A DNA stretch of 64,000 nucleotides, from positions 62,001-126,000 of the forward strand of contig NZ_JBHSEZ010000006.1 in assembly GCF_042653765.1 (NCBI RefSeq). The letters are read 5' to 3'. Shown piece after piece: positions 26,104 through 34,791 of the stretch. Numbering within the stretch: position 1 is the first letter of the stretch; the number at the start of each line of letters is the position of its first letter. The stretch is from Castellaniella denitrificans. GTDB lineage: Bacteria; Pseudomonadota; Gammaproteobacteria; Burkholderiales; Burkholderiaceae_B. The translations under genes and the position numbers were made by a program. The notes under the pieces were generated by a model. That model did no database searches and was not told the origin of the DNA. It worked only from the letters and a program-made list of their open reading frames with translations.

Positions 26104-26607
26104 ATGAAGCCATCGACCCACCGCCGCGCCAAGGGCGCCGCCGAGCCCTTCGTCCCGGACAGCGCGGAACACCGTGCGCCACGCGCCCGCGGCGCCGCGG
26201 GCGGCGACACGGGTGCCCACGACGGCACGGAAGACACCGGCTGGCAGCCCGTCTGCCGCCTGGAGGACCTGATCCCGGACGCCGGCGTCGCGGCCCGCGC
26301 CCATGGCGCACAGGTCGCCGTGTTCCTGACCGAGGCGGGCCCCTTCGCCCTGGATCACGTCGACCCCTTCTGCGGCGCGGCCGTGCTGGCGCGCGGCATC
26401 GTCGGCGAACTCCAGGGCCATCCGGTCGTCGCCTCGCCCATGTACAAGCAGCATTTCCGCCTGGACACCGGCCAGTGCCTGGAGGACGCCACCGTGCGTG
26501 TGCGCCGCTGGCCGTTGCGCGTGGACGCCGACGGCGTCCTGAGCGTTGGCCGCCCCGAAACCATCCATTTCCTGGAGGCCGGCCATGCATCCGAAACCAC
26601 CGCATGA
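26104..26607 (+). CDS. nirD: Assimilatory nitrite reductase, small subunit
   Basis: 167 residues from ATG 26104, preceded by AAGGAG; this is longer than the usual 105-120 because of a 50-residue Ala/Arg-rich, likely disordered N-terminus. The Rieske-like fold starts at WQPVCRLEDLIPDAG. As in other NirD, the Rieske Cys/His cluster ligands are incomplete (HVDPFCGAAVLARGI, SPMYKQHFRLDTGQCLED). It overlaps cobA by 23 bases. Confidence 0.92.
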   Translation: MKPSTHRRAKGAAEPFVPDSAEHRAPRARGAAGGDTGAHDGTEDTGWQPVCRLEDLIPDAGVAARAHGAQVAVFLTEAGPFALDHVDPFCGAAVLARGIVGELQGHPVVASPMYKQHFRLDTGQCLEDATVRVRRWPLRVDADGVLSVGRPETIHFLEAGHASETTA

Positions 26608-27547
26608 ATCCCCGCCGGACGCGGCCGCCCCGCGTCCGGCCCGGGCGAACGGTTCCGTCCCGGCCGCCGCACTGGCGCCCGGCCACGTCTGGCTGGTGGG
26701 CGCCGGCCCCGGCGACCCGGACCTGATCACCCTGCGCGGCCTGCGCGCCCTGCAGGCCGCCGACGTGGTGTTCCACGACAGCCTGGCCGCCCCGGAACTG
26801 CTGGACCACTGCCGTCCCGACGCCCTCCGGATCCCCGTGGGCAAGCGGGCGGGCCGACACAGCGTCCCGCAGGAAGACATCCACGTCCTGCTGGCCGCGC
26901 ACGCCCGGGCCGGCCTCGCGGTCGTGCGCCTGAAGGGCGGCGACCCCTTCATCTTCGGGCGCGGCGGCGAGGAAATGGAATTCCTGCGCGCCCAGGGCAT
27001 CCCGGTGACGGTGGTGCCCGGCGTCACCGCCGCCTCGGGCTGTGCGGCGGCCACCGGCATCCCGCTCACGCACCGCGACCTGGCGGCCGGCGTCTGCCTG
27101 ATGACCGCGCACCGCCAGGACGGCGTGCGCGGCCTGGACTGGACATCCCTGGCGGCGGACCGCCAGCGAACCCTGGTGTTCTACATGGGCCTGTCCCAGG
27201 CCGGCCACGTCGGCACGGAACTGCTGCTGCACGGCCTGCCCGGCGCCACGCCGGCCGCGCTCATTTCCCAGGGCGCCACGCCGCGCCAGAAGGCCGTGCG
27301 CTGCACGCTGGCCGACCTGGCCCGGACCGCCCGCCATGGAGGCCTGAAATCGCCCTGCCTGATCGTGATCGGCGACGTCGTCGCCCTGGCCGATCCGGCG
27401 CTCGCGCCCTGGGCGGAAGACCCGCCGCAATGCGGGGCCGGCCATCCCGGAGAGGCGCCGGCGGACCGCGCATCCGGCCCGGCCGGCACGATCGCCCCCG
27501 GCCGGAACGACCGCCCGGCCGGCCGCCCCCTGGCCTGCCCCGCATGA
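26585..27547 (+). CDS. cobA: Uroporphyrinogen-III C-methyltransferase (SUMT)
   Basis: 320 residues from ATG 26585 with GGAGG nine bases upstream. Adds two methyl groups to uroporphyrinogen III to give precorrin-2 for siroheme, the NirB cofactor. Motifs: WLVGAGPGDPDLITLRGLRALQAADVVFHD, VRLKGGDPFIFGRGGEE, VVPGVTAASGCAAATGIPLTHR. A 60-residue Gly/Pro-rich tail follows the domain. It begins inside nirD and ends overlapping the cysG(N) gene (ATGA). Confidence 0.95.
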   Translation: MHPKPPHESPPDAAAPRPARANGSVPAAALAPGHVWLVGAGPGDPDLITLRGLRALQAADVVFHDSLAAPELLDHCRPDALRIPVGKRAGRHSVPQEDIHVLLAAHARAGLAVVRLKGGDPFIFGRGGEEMEFLRAQGIPVTVVPGVTAASGCAAATGIPLTHRDLAAGVCLMTAHRQDGVRGLDWTSLAADRQRTLVFYMGLSQAGHVGTELLLHGLPGATPAALISQGATPRQKAVRCTLADLARTARHGGLKSPCLIVIGDVVALADPALAPWAEDPPQCGAGHPGEAPADRASGPAGTIAPGRNDRPAGRPLACPA

Positions 27548-28449
27548 AAGCCCTGTATCCGCTCTTCGCCGACCTGGACGGCCGCACGGTCCTGGTCGTG
27601 GGCGGCGGCGCCGTGGCCGAGCGCAAGGCGCGCGTCCTGCTGAACTGCGGCGCGGCGGTCCGGGTCGGCGCGCCGCGCCTGACCCGCGCGCTGCGGGCCT
27701 GGGCCGAGGCAGGCCGCCTCGCGCACCTGGACGGCCCGTTCCAGGACGACTGGCTGGCCTGCGCCTGGCTGGTCGTCGCGGCCACCGACGACCGCGCGCT
27801 CAACGCCCGCATCAAGGCCGCCGCCGACGCCCGCCGCATCCTGGCCAACGTCGTCGACGACCCGGCGCTGTCGTCCTTCCAGGTGCCGGCCGTCGTCGAC
27901 CGCACCCCCCTGACCATCGCCATTTCCTCGGGGGGCGCCGCCCCGGTCCTGGCCCGGCGCCTGCGCGAACGCATGGAATCCCTGTTCGACCCCGCGCTGG
28001 GCCCCCTGGCGCGGCTGGCCCGCGACCATCGGCCCGCCATCCGCCAGGCCTATCCCGACCACGGCGCGCGCCGCCGCTTCTACGACTGGCTGTACGACGG
28101 CCCGGTCCTGGAACAATTGCGCGCGGACGACGCCCGCGAAGCGGAACGCATGCTGCTCGCCCGCCTGGACGAAGCCGGCGACGAGCCGGCGCCGCCGCGC
28201 ACCCTGCGCTGGATCGCCCCCTGCCCCGCCGACCCGGGCGACATCACCCTGAGCCAGCTGCGCGCCCTGAACGAGGCCGACGTGCTGGTGCACGACACGC
28301 ACATCAACGAGGCCGTGCTGTCCCTGGCGCGGCGCGACGCGGACCGCCGGCCGCTGGAAACGGACCGGCACGAGGACGCCGGGTCTCGGGAAGCCCGGGT
28401 GCTGGCGCTGTGCGCGGGGTACCGGAACGCGGTGGCGCTGGTGCCGTAG
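27544..28449 (+). CDS. cysG: Precorrin-2 dehydrogenase/ferrochelatase (CysG N-terminal part) with vestigial methyltransferase tail
   Basis: 301 residues. Residues 1-205 form the NAD-dependent dehydrogenase/ferrochelatase module of CysG: VLVVGGGAVAERKARVLL, VVAATDDRALN, NVVDDPALSSFQVPAVVDR, ISSGGAAPVLARRLR; the catalytic Asp and Ser are kept. Residues about 215-301 look like a shortened SUMT start (GDITLSQLRALNEADVLVHD, then LARRDADR, matching the CysG order), but the SAM-binding and GGDPF motifs are missing. A full SUMT is encoded just upstream. The protein therefore looks like CysG with an eroded second half. Last gene of the nir unit. Confidence 0.9.
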   Translation: MKALYPLFADLDGRTVLVVGGGAVAERKARVLLNCGAAVRVGAPRLTRALRAWAEAGRLAHLDGPFQDDWLACAWLVVAATDDRALNARIKAAADARRILANVVDDPALSSFQVPAVVDRTPLTIAISSGGAAPVLARRLRERMESLFDPALGPLARLARDHRPAIRQAYPDHGARRRFYDWLYDGPVLEQLRADDAREAERMLLARLDEAGDEPAPPRTLRWIAPCPADPGDITLSQLRALNEADVLVHDTHINEAVLSLARRDADRRPLETDRHEDAGSREARVLALCAGYRNAVALVP

Positions 28450-28467
28450 CGCCGCGCGGCGCGGACC

Positions 28468-29076
28468 TCAGGCCTTCAGCACCGTGGCCCGCATCGAAAG
28501 CCGCTGGTCGAAGCCGGCGAACCAGGCCGACAGGCCGGGGCAGGCGCCGCGCCAGTCCAGGTCCGGGAACCGCAGGTCCAGGTAGCCAAGCGCGCTGGCC
28601 AGCGCGATCACCCCAATGTCCAGCCGGCCGGCCGGCCAGCCGCCCACCGCCTGCTCGAACCGGGCCAGGGCGCCGCGCGCCTTTTCCTCCTGGGTCTCGC
28701 GCCAGGCCGGCCATTGGCGCTCGGCGGGCCGCAGCACGGCTTCGTAGCGCATCAGCAGGGCGGCGTCCAGGATGCCGTCGGCCAGGGCCTGGTCGACCAG
28801 GGCGGCCCACTTGGCCTCGCCCGCCGGGATCAGCCCGCCCCCGCCCAGATCGTTCAGGTATTCGCACACGACCCGGCTGTCGTACAGCGCCCGGCCGTCG
28901 TCCGTGATCAGCGTCGGCAGCTTGCACAGGGGGTTGTCCCGCATCAGTTCGGGGTTGTGCGCCGTGGGCAGGGTGACGACCGGGGCCAGTTCGATCCGGT
29001 CGGCCAGGCCCAGCTCATGGGCGGCGACCAGGCATTTGCGCACGTAGGGCGAGGTCGACGAGTAGTACAGTTTCAT
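28468..29076 (-). CDS. Glutathione S-transferase family protein
   Basis: 202 residues. The N-terminal thioredoxin-like domain reads MKLYYSSTSPYVRKCLVAAHELGL, with the catalytic Ser in the first helix and the glutathione-contact motifs KLPTLI and DSRVVCEYL. The all-helical C-terminal domain follows. GGAGAG precedes the ATG. It lies 83 bases after the KstD-like gene and may belong to the same transcript; its substrate is unknown. Confidence 0.88.
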   Translation of the reverse strand: MKLYYSSTSPYVRKCLVAAHELGLADRIELAPVVTLPTAHNPELMRDNPLCKLPTLITDDGRALYDSRVVCEYLNDLGGGGLIPAGEAKWAALVDQALADGILDAALLMRYEAVLRPAERQWPAWRETQEEKARGALARFEQAVGGWPAGRLDIGVIALASALGYLDLRFPDLDWRGACPGLSAWFAGFDQRLSMRATVLKA

Positions 29077-29159
29077 GCGTCTCTCCGAAGGTCAGAATTC
29101 CAGGCCGGGTCGCGGCGGGCCCGACGCCTGCGCTTTCACGCGCGGTCCATGACTCGCGT

Positions 29160-30869
29160 TCAATCGTCCGCCGCCAGCGCGCGGCCCGCGATCCAGCCGA
29201 ACGTCAGCGCGGGGCCCAGGGTGATGCCCGGCCCCGGATAGGCGCCGCCCATCACCGACTGCATGTCGTTGCCCGCGACGAACAGGCCGGGAATGGGATG
29301 CCCACGCGCGTCCAGCGCCCGCGCCCGTTCGTCCGTGCGGATGCCGCAGGCCGTGCCGATGTCGCCCGCTACCACCTCGACGGCATAGTAGGGCCCCCGC
29401 CCCAGGGGGCGCAGGCAGGCGTTGGGCTGGTGCGCCGGGTCGCCCAGGTAGCGGTTGTAGGCGGTCGATCCCTTGCCGAAATCGGTGTCCTCGCCGCGCG
29501 CGGCCAGGCCGTTGTAGCGGTCGACCGTCGCGGCCAGGCGCGCCGCGTCGATCCCCAGGCGCGCCGCCAGATCGGGCAGCGTGGCGGCGCGGATCAGATA
29601 CCCGTCGTCGATCAGATGCTGGCGCGGACGGCCACCCGGCAAGGCCAGGCCCAGGCCCCAGGTCTCGATGAAGGCGTGGTCGCAAACCAGATAAGCGGGG
29701 ATTTCCGGCGATGGATCGCTCCGGTACATCACGCTGACGAACTCGTGGTACGAGGCCGATTCGTTGACGAAGCGCTCACCGCGCCGGTTGACGGCGATCA
29801 GGCCCGGCTTGGCGCGGTCCCAGACCAGGTGCGGATAGCGGACCACCGTGCCGTCCGCCTTGCGCCACAGGGACACCGGCGCCCAGAACGCCGGTGACAC
29901 ATGACCCGTCCCCATGACCGCCCCGGCCTCGCGCGCCAGGCCGATGCCCTCTCCCCGATTGCCTTCGGGCGCCATGGACCAGGGCCCGGTGGGCTGCGGA
30001 TAGCAAGCGGCCCGCAATTCGGCGTCCCAGGGGAAACCGCCGGTGGCGACGACGACGCCCTTGAGCGCCCGGATGCGCCGCACGGCCCCGCCCTGTCCGG
30101 CCTCGACCCCCGCGACGCGGCCCTGCGCGTCGCGGCACAGCCGCCGGGCCGGCGTATTCAGGCGGTAGGGGATCCGCTCCCGCAGGACGGCGTGGAACAG
30201 CCACGCGGCCAGGGCGTTGCCCAGCAGCAGGCGCGTGCCGCGATGATGGCCGCGCAGGCGGTCCATCCAGTAGGCCAGCACCAGCTTGCCGCCATGCCAG
30301 AACGACTTGGGCGAACGCCAGGCGCCCAGCAGGTGGTAGACGTCCGTGACGTTGACCATCATGCCGCCCAGGACGACGAATTCCTTCAGGGGGTCGCGCA
30401 GTTCCTTGAAATGCGCGCCCAGCCGCTTGCCGTCGAAGGGCTGCGGATCCATGGCCCGGCCGCCCAGGGACGCGCCCGGCCGGTCGGGATAATAGTCCGG
30501 CGAATACGGCCGCGCCGCCAGCGCCAGCGCGCCGCGCGCCTGCAGGTATTCCACCATTGCCGGGCCGTTTTCCAGGTAGGCCCGCAACATCTCCGGCGGC
30601 GAGGCGTCGCCCACGGTCCGCCGCAGGTATTCCCAGACCTGCTCGAACGTATCATCGCCGTGGCCGGCCGCGGCCGCCCCCGGGTTCAGGGGAATCCAGA
30701 CCGCCCCGCCCGACACCGCGGTCGAGCCGCCGATGCGATCGGTCTTTTCCAGCAGCAGCGCCCGCAGGCCTTCGAAATGACACGTCAGCGCCGCCGACAT
30801 GCCGGCCGCCCCCGACCCCAGCACCACCACATCGACGGTTTCATCCCATTGCGCGTCGTCCATCCTCAT
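29160..30869 (-). CDS. FAD-dependent oxidoreductase, 3-ketosteroid dehydrogenase/fumarate reductase-like
   Basis: 569 residues. The FAD Rossmann motif VVVLGSGAAGMSAALTCHFEGLRALLLEK starts at residue 14; TGGFPWDAEL in the middle and the C-terminal FVAGNDMQSVMGGAYPGPGITLGPALTFGWIAGRALA are typical of the KstD/fumarate-reductase flavoproteins, including the late Gly-rich FAD loop. No signal peptide, so it is cytoplasmic. Its start overlaps the stop of the SDR gene upstream. Neighbours (SDRs, Liv-type importer) suggest oxidation of an imported alicyclic or carbonyl compound. A true steroid substrate is not shown. Confidence 0.82.
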   Translation of the reverse strand: MRMDDAQWDETVDVVVLGSGAAGMSAALTCHFEGLRALLLEKTDRIGGSTAVSGGAVWIPLNPGAAAAGHGDDTFEQVWEYLRRTVGDASPPEMLRAYLENGPAMVEYLQARGALALAARPYSPDYYPDRPGASLGGRAMDPQPFDGKRLGAHFKELRDPLKEFVVLGGMMVNVTDVYHLLGAWRSPKSFWHGGKLVLAYWMDRLRGHHRGTRLLLGNALAAWLFHAVLRERIPYRLNTPARRLCRDAQGRVAGVEAGQGGAVRRIRALKGVVVATGGFPWDAELRAACYPQPTGPWSMAPEGNRGEGIGLAREAGAVMGTGHVSPAFWAPVSLWRKADGTVVRYPHLVWDRAKPGLIAVNRRGERFVNESASYHEFVSVMYRSDPSPEIPAYLVCDHAFIETWGLGLALPGGRPRQHLIDDGYLIRAATLPDLAARLGIDAARLAATVDRYNGLAARGEDTDFGKGSTAYNRYLGDPAHQPNACLRPLGRGPYYAVEVVAGDIGTACGIRTDERARALDARGHPIPGLFVAGNDMQSVMGGAYPGPGITLGPALTFGWIAGRALAADD

Positions 30870-31591
30870 GCTCCCGATCCGCCCAGGGACTTGCCGCCGT
30901 CGACGAACAGCACCTGCCCGGTGATGAAGGACATTTCCGGACCCGCCAGGAACGACACCGCGTGGGCGATGTCCTCGGGCGTGCCCGCCTTGCCGGTCGG
31001 CTGCAGCGCAAGCTGGGCCGCCAGCCGCTCCGGCGTCAGCGCGCGCAGCATCGGCGTATCGATCAGGCCCGGCGCGATCGCGTTGACCAGGATCCCCCGT
31101 TCGGCCAGCTCCATCGCGCTCGCCCGGGTATAGCCCACCAGCGCCGCCTTGGACGCCACGTAATGCGCGTGATGGCGCGCCCCCAGGTAGGCGCGCGAGG
31201 CGATGTTCACCACCTTGGCGCCGGGAGCCATCCGCGCGGCGGCCTTCTGCGTCAGGCTGGCCGCCGCGATCAGGTTCACTTCGAACATGCGGCGGAAATC
31301 GTCCTGCGACACGTCGAAGAACTTGCGTTCGTCGAACAGGCCGGCGCTGTTGACCAGCGCCGCCAGCGGCGGCAGTCCGCCGATCAGCGCGTCGAGCTGC
31401 GCCTCGTCGGCCAGATCCGCCACGCGCGGCTCGATTTCGAGCCCCTCGCCCCGCAGGCGGTCAGCCAGCGCGCGCAAGGGTGCTTCGCCGCGATCGACCG
31501 CCACGACCCTGAAACCGTCCCGCGCCAGGCGCCGGACGATCGCCTGCCCCATGCCGCCGGCCGCGCCGGTGACCATCGCCACTGATTTCAT
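30866..31591 (-). CDS. Short-chain dehydrogenase/reductase (SDR)
   Basis: 241 residues. Nucleotide motif VTGAAGGMGQAI; NSAG at about 85; active-site triad from Asn (FEVNLIAA), Ser (IASRAYLG), YVASK. It ends LFVDGGKSLGG as in classical FabG-like SDRs. GAGG ribosome site before the ATG. Part of the catabolic operon. Confidence 0.9.
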   Translation of the reverse strand: MKSVAMVTGAAGGMGQAIVRRLARDGFRVVAVDRGEAPLRALADRLRGEGLEIEPRVADLADEAQLDALIGGLPPLAALVNSAGLFDERKFFDVSQDDFRRMFEVNLIAAASLTQKAAARMAPGAKVVNIASRAYLGARHHAHYVASKAALVGYTRASAMELAERGILVNAIAPGLIDTPMLRALTPERLAAQLALQPTGKAGTPEDIAHAVSFLAGPEMSFITGQVLFVDGGKSLGGSGA

Positions 31592-31606
31592 GCCAATTTC
31601 CTCGTT

Positions 31607-32362
31607 TCAAGCCGATAAAAAGCCGCCGTCCACCGGCAGCACGACGCCCGTCACATAACTGGCCATCTCCGAGGCCAGGAACACGACGGGGCCGACGATT
31701 TCCCCGGGTTCTCCGCCCCGACCCATCGGCGCGCGCGTCATGAACCAGTCCGCGCCGCCGGGCGCCGCGAGCTGCGGCGCCACCATCTCGGTCAGCATCA
31801 GGCCGGGCGCCACCGCGTTCACGCGCACCCCGAACGGCGCCAGGTCGCGCGCCAGCGCCTGGGTGAAGGAACGCACCGCGCCCTTGGACGCGACGTAGGC
31901 CGCCGACGAAATCCCGCTGACGAAGGCCACGACCGACGACAGATTGACGATGCAGCCGCGCGTGGCCTTGATCTGCCCGACGAACGCGTGCGTGACGTTG
32001 AACAGACCGTCCAGGTTCACGGCGACCACCCGGTCCCAGACCTCGCGGGACTGCGGATCGTCGATGCGCGCGCGGCCCGCAACCCCCGCGTTGTTCACCA
32101 GGATGTCGACCGGCCCCAGGCGCGCCGCCAGGTCCCCGGCCCAGCGGTCGACCGCCTCGCGGTCGGTCACGTCGATCGCCTCGCCCCAGGCCTGGCCGCC
32201 CCCGGCGCGGATGCGGCCGGCCAGGTCCCGGGCGCGCGCGCCGTCCAGGTCGGCCACGATCACCCGCGCGCCCTGCGCGGCGAACCCTTGCGCGATGGCC
32301 GTTCCCAGGCCGCCCGCCGCGCCCGTCACCAGGGCCAGCTTGTCGTCCAGCAGCGCCATCAT
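31607..32362 (-). CDS. Short-chain dehydrogenase/reductase (SDR)
   Basis: 251 residues from ATG 32362, which overlaps the livF stop (ATGATG). Motifs VTGAAGGLGTAIAQ, NNAG, NLSSVVAF (Ser), YVASKGA and the ending VLPVDGGFLSA. 15 bases before the next SDR gene. Overlap with the transporter ATPase gene ties this enzyme to the imported substrate. Confidence 0.9.
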   Translation of the reverse strand: MMALLDDKLALVTGAAGGLGTAIAQGFAAQGARVIVADLDGARARDLAGRIRAGGGQAWGEAIDVTDREAVDRWAGDLAARLGPVDILVNNAGVAGRARIDDPQSREVWDRVVAVNLDGLFNVTHAFVGQIKATRGCIVNLSSVVAFVSGISSAAYVASKGAVRSFTQALARDLAPFGVRVNAVAPGLMLTEMVAPQLAAPGGADWFMTRAPMGRGGEPGEIVGPVVFLASEMASYVTGVVLPVDGGFLSA

Positions 32363-33081
32363 CCCCCCAGGTAGGCCCGTTGCACGGCCTCGTCGTTCCT
32401 CAGGTCCGCCGAGGCGCCCTGCAACACGATCTCGCCGTTTTCCAGGATGTAGGCGTGGCTGGACACCGACAGGGCCAGCTTCGCGTTCTGTTCGACCAGC
32501 AGGATGGTGATGCCCTGCTCGCGGTTCAGCGTGCGCACCGTCTCGAAGATCTGCTCCACCACCAGCGGCGCCAGGCCCATGGAAGGCTCGTCCAGCAGGA
32601 TCATGCGCGGACGGGCCATCATGGCGCGTGCCGTGGCCAGCATCTGCTGCTCGCCGCCCGACAGTGTGGCGGCCTTCTGGCCGATGCGCTCGCGCAGGCG
32701 CGGGAAGATGTCGCACATCGCATCCAGGTCGCGGGCCACCGCCGCGCGGTCCTTGCGCGTGTAGGCGCCCATCTCCAGGTTCTCGCGCACGCTCATGTCG
32801 CGGAATATCTCGCGCCCCTCGGGCACCTGGATGATGCCCCGCCGGACGATGTGGTCGGCCGCCATGCGGTGAATGGGCTCGCCGTCGAAGCGCACGGTCC
32901 CGCGCGTCGGCCGCACCAGGCCCGACACCACGTTCAGGGTCGTGGACTTGCCCGCCCCGTTGGCGCCCAGCAGGGCGACGATCCCGCCCGCGGGCACTTC
33001 CAGGGACACGTCGTGCAGGGCGGAAATGTTGCCGTAGGCGGCCGAGACGGACTCGATCGAGAGAAACGGCTCACTCATCAT
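32359..33081 (-). CDS. livF: Branched-chain-amino-acid-type ABC importer ATPase (LivF-like)
   Basis: 240 residues. Walker A GANGAGKST, Q-loop IIQVPEGREIF (a LivF hallmark), signature LSGGEQQMLATARAM, Walker B MILLDEPSMGLAP, switch VEQNAKLAL. Overlaps the livG stop by 11 bases and the SDR gene by four. Substrates of Liv-type systems are much broader than Leu/Ile/Val. Confidence 0.93.
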   Translation of the reverse strand: MMSEPFLSIESVSAAYGNISALHDVSLEVPAGGIVALLGANGAGKSTTLNVVSGLVRPTRGTVRFDGEPIHRMAADHIVRRGIIQVPEGREIFRDMSVRENLEMGAYTRKDRAAVARDLDAMCDIFPRLRERIGQKAATLSGGEQQMLATARAMMARPRMILLDEPSMGLAPLVVEQIFETVRTLNREQGITILLVEQNAKLALSVSSHAYILENGEIVLQGASADLRNDEAVQRAYLGG

Positions 33082-33835
33082 CGGTCCCCTTGCCCAGGTA
33101 GGCCTCGATCACGCGCGCGTCCGAGCGGATCTCGGCCGGCGTGCCCTCGGCGATCTTGTGTCCGAAGGACATCACGGTGATCCGGTGCGAAATCGACATC
33201 ACCAGCTGCATCACGTGCTCGACCAGCAGCACCGTCACGCCCTCGCCGCCGGCCAGTTCGGTGAGGATGCGGTCCAGCTTGTCGATCTCGCGGTTGCGCA
33301 GTCCCGCCGCCGGCTCGTCCAGCAACAGCAGCTTCGGCCTGATCGCCAGCGCGCGCGCCAGTTCCAGCATCTTCTGGCGCCCGAAGTCCAGGCCGTTGGC
33401 CTTGGCGTCCAGGAAATCGGCCAGGCCGACCCGTTCGAGCAGGTGATGCGCGAACTCGCGGTTCTCGGCCGACGGACGGCGCAGCAGCCGCGCCAGGCCC
33501 CGGGCGCCGTAGGAATACGTGCCCAGCAGCACGTTCTCCTCGACCGTGAGCTCGCTGAAGAGCTCCAGATTCTGGAACGTGCGCGCCACCCCGAGCGCCG
33601 CCATCTCCGAGGCGCCCCGCCGCGTGACGTCCGAGCCCGCCAGCGCGATCGAGCCGCCCGTGGGATCGTAGTAGCGGGAAATGCAGTTGAAGGTGGTGGA
33701 CTTGCCGGCCCCGTTGGGCCCGATCAGGGCGTGGATCCGCCCCTGGCCGACCTCGAAGGACAGGCCGTCCACGGCGGTCAGGCCGCCGAAGCGCACCGTC
33801 AGGCCCTTGATCGACAGCATTGTCTGAGGGTTCAT
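33071..33835 (-). CDS. livG: Branched-chain-amino-acid-type ABC importer ATPase (LivG-like)
   Basis: 254 residues from ATG 33835. Walker A GPNGAGKSTTFNCISRYY, Q-loop ARTFQNLELF (LivG hallmark), a signature replaced by LDFGRQKMLELARAL, Walker B LLLLDEPAAGLRN, switch VEHVMQLV. The first residue of the usual LSxGxQ is altered to LDFGRQ, as often in LivG. Confidence 0.93.
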   Translation of the reverse strand: MNPQTMLSIKGLTVRFGGLTAVDGLSFEVGQGRIHALIGPNGAGKSTTFNCISRYYDPTGGSIALAGSDVTRRGASEMAALGVARTFQNLELFSELTVEENVLLGTYSYGARGLARLLRRPSAENREFAHHLLERVGLADFLDAKANGLDFGRQKMLELARALAIRPKLLLLDEPAAGLRNREIDKLDRILTELAGGEGVTVLLVEHVMQLVMSISHRITVMSFGHKIAEGTPAEIRSDARVIEAYLGKGTDDE

Positions 33836-34791
33836 GTGCCGACTCCCCCATGGGACTCGGCCGGCGGCGCCTTCCGCGCGCGGCTCCGTCCGCTGAACAA
33901 TCCGCGCGGTGCGAACATCATGAAGCCGATCAGGATCAGGCCGTAGATGATCTCCTGGAAGGACAGCACCTGGCGCAGCAGTTCCGAGATCAGGCCGAAG
34001 ATCAGGGCGCCGATCACGGCCCCGCGCACCGAGCCGATGCCGCCCACCACGATCATGATGAGGATCAGGATCGTGGTCCAGAAGCCCAGGCTCTCGGGAT
34101 GGATGAAGGAGGCGAAGGTCGTATACAGGCCGCCCGCCACCCCCGCGTAGGCGGCCGAGCACATGAAGGCGACCCGCTTGACGACGTTGGCGTCGATGCC
34201 CATGGCCTGCGCGGCCACGTCGCTCTCGCGCACCGCGCGGAACGCCGCGCCCAGCTGCGAACGCGACAGCCGCACGGTCAGCCACAGCATCAGGGCGGCG
34301 CCCAGCACCACGAAGGGATAGGCGCGCAGGTCGGAGGTCAGATCGAAGCCGAAAAACCGGGCCGGCGACATCTGGTAGCCGTTCGAGCCGTTGGTCACCT
34401 CGGTCCAGTTCAGGAACACCCACTGCATGGCCTCGCCGAAGGCGAAGGTGGACAGGGCCAGGTAGATGTCCCGCATCCGGATCGCCAGGGCGCCCAGCAG
34501 GTAGCCCAGCGCCGCCGTGATCACGCCGGAGGCCAGCACCGACACCACGAAATTCAGGTGCCAGGCGTTGTTGATGATGCCGGCCGCGTAGATGCCGATC
34601 CCGTAGAAGGCGGCGTGCGACAGGGCGAACTGCCCGGTCTCGCCGATCACGATGTGCAGGCCCAGCGCCAGCACGATGTAGATCATCAGCAGGTTGACGA
34701 TGTACAGCACGTAGCCGCTGGCCGTGAACGGCAGCACCGCCAGCACCACCGCCAGCGCCGCCAGGCCCCATTTGTCGAAATCCATTTTCAT
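33832..34791 (-). CDS. livM: Liv-type ABC importer permease (LivM-like)
   Basis: 319 residues, about nine membrane segments. Signatures ALGLHIVIGETGQFALSHAAFYGIGIY, RMRDIYLALSTFAFGEAMQW, the coupling loop SQLGAAFRAVRESDVAAQAMGIDANVVKRVAFMCSAAYAGVAGGLY and GGIGSVRGAVIGALIF. Overlaps both livH and livG by four bases. Confidence 0.93.
   Translation of the reverse strand: MKMDFDKWGLAALAVVLAVLPFTASGYVLYIVNLLMIYIVLALGLHIVIGETGQFALSHAAFYGIGIYAAGIINNAWHLNFVVSVLASGVITAALGYLLGALAIRMRDIYLALSTFAFGEAMQWVFLNWTEVTNGSNGYQMSPARFFGFDLTSDLRAYPFVVLGAALMLWLTVRLSRSQLGAAFRAVRESDVAAQAMGIDANVVKRVAFMCSAAYAGVAGGLYTTFASFIHPESLGFWTTILILIMIVVGGIGSVRGAVIGALIFGLISELLRQVLSFQEIIYGLILIGFMMFAPRGLFSGRSRARKAPPAESHGGVGT

Noticed and set aside
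23153..27445. Very long minus-strand open frame (over 1400 codons) opposite nirB-nirD-cobA
   Set aside because: It is antisense to well-conserved genes, is Gly/Ala/Arg/His-rich without any domain, and is explained by high GC leaving few stops.
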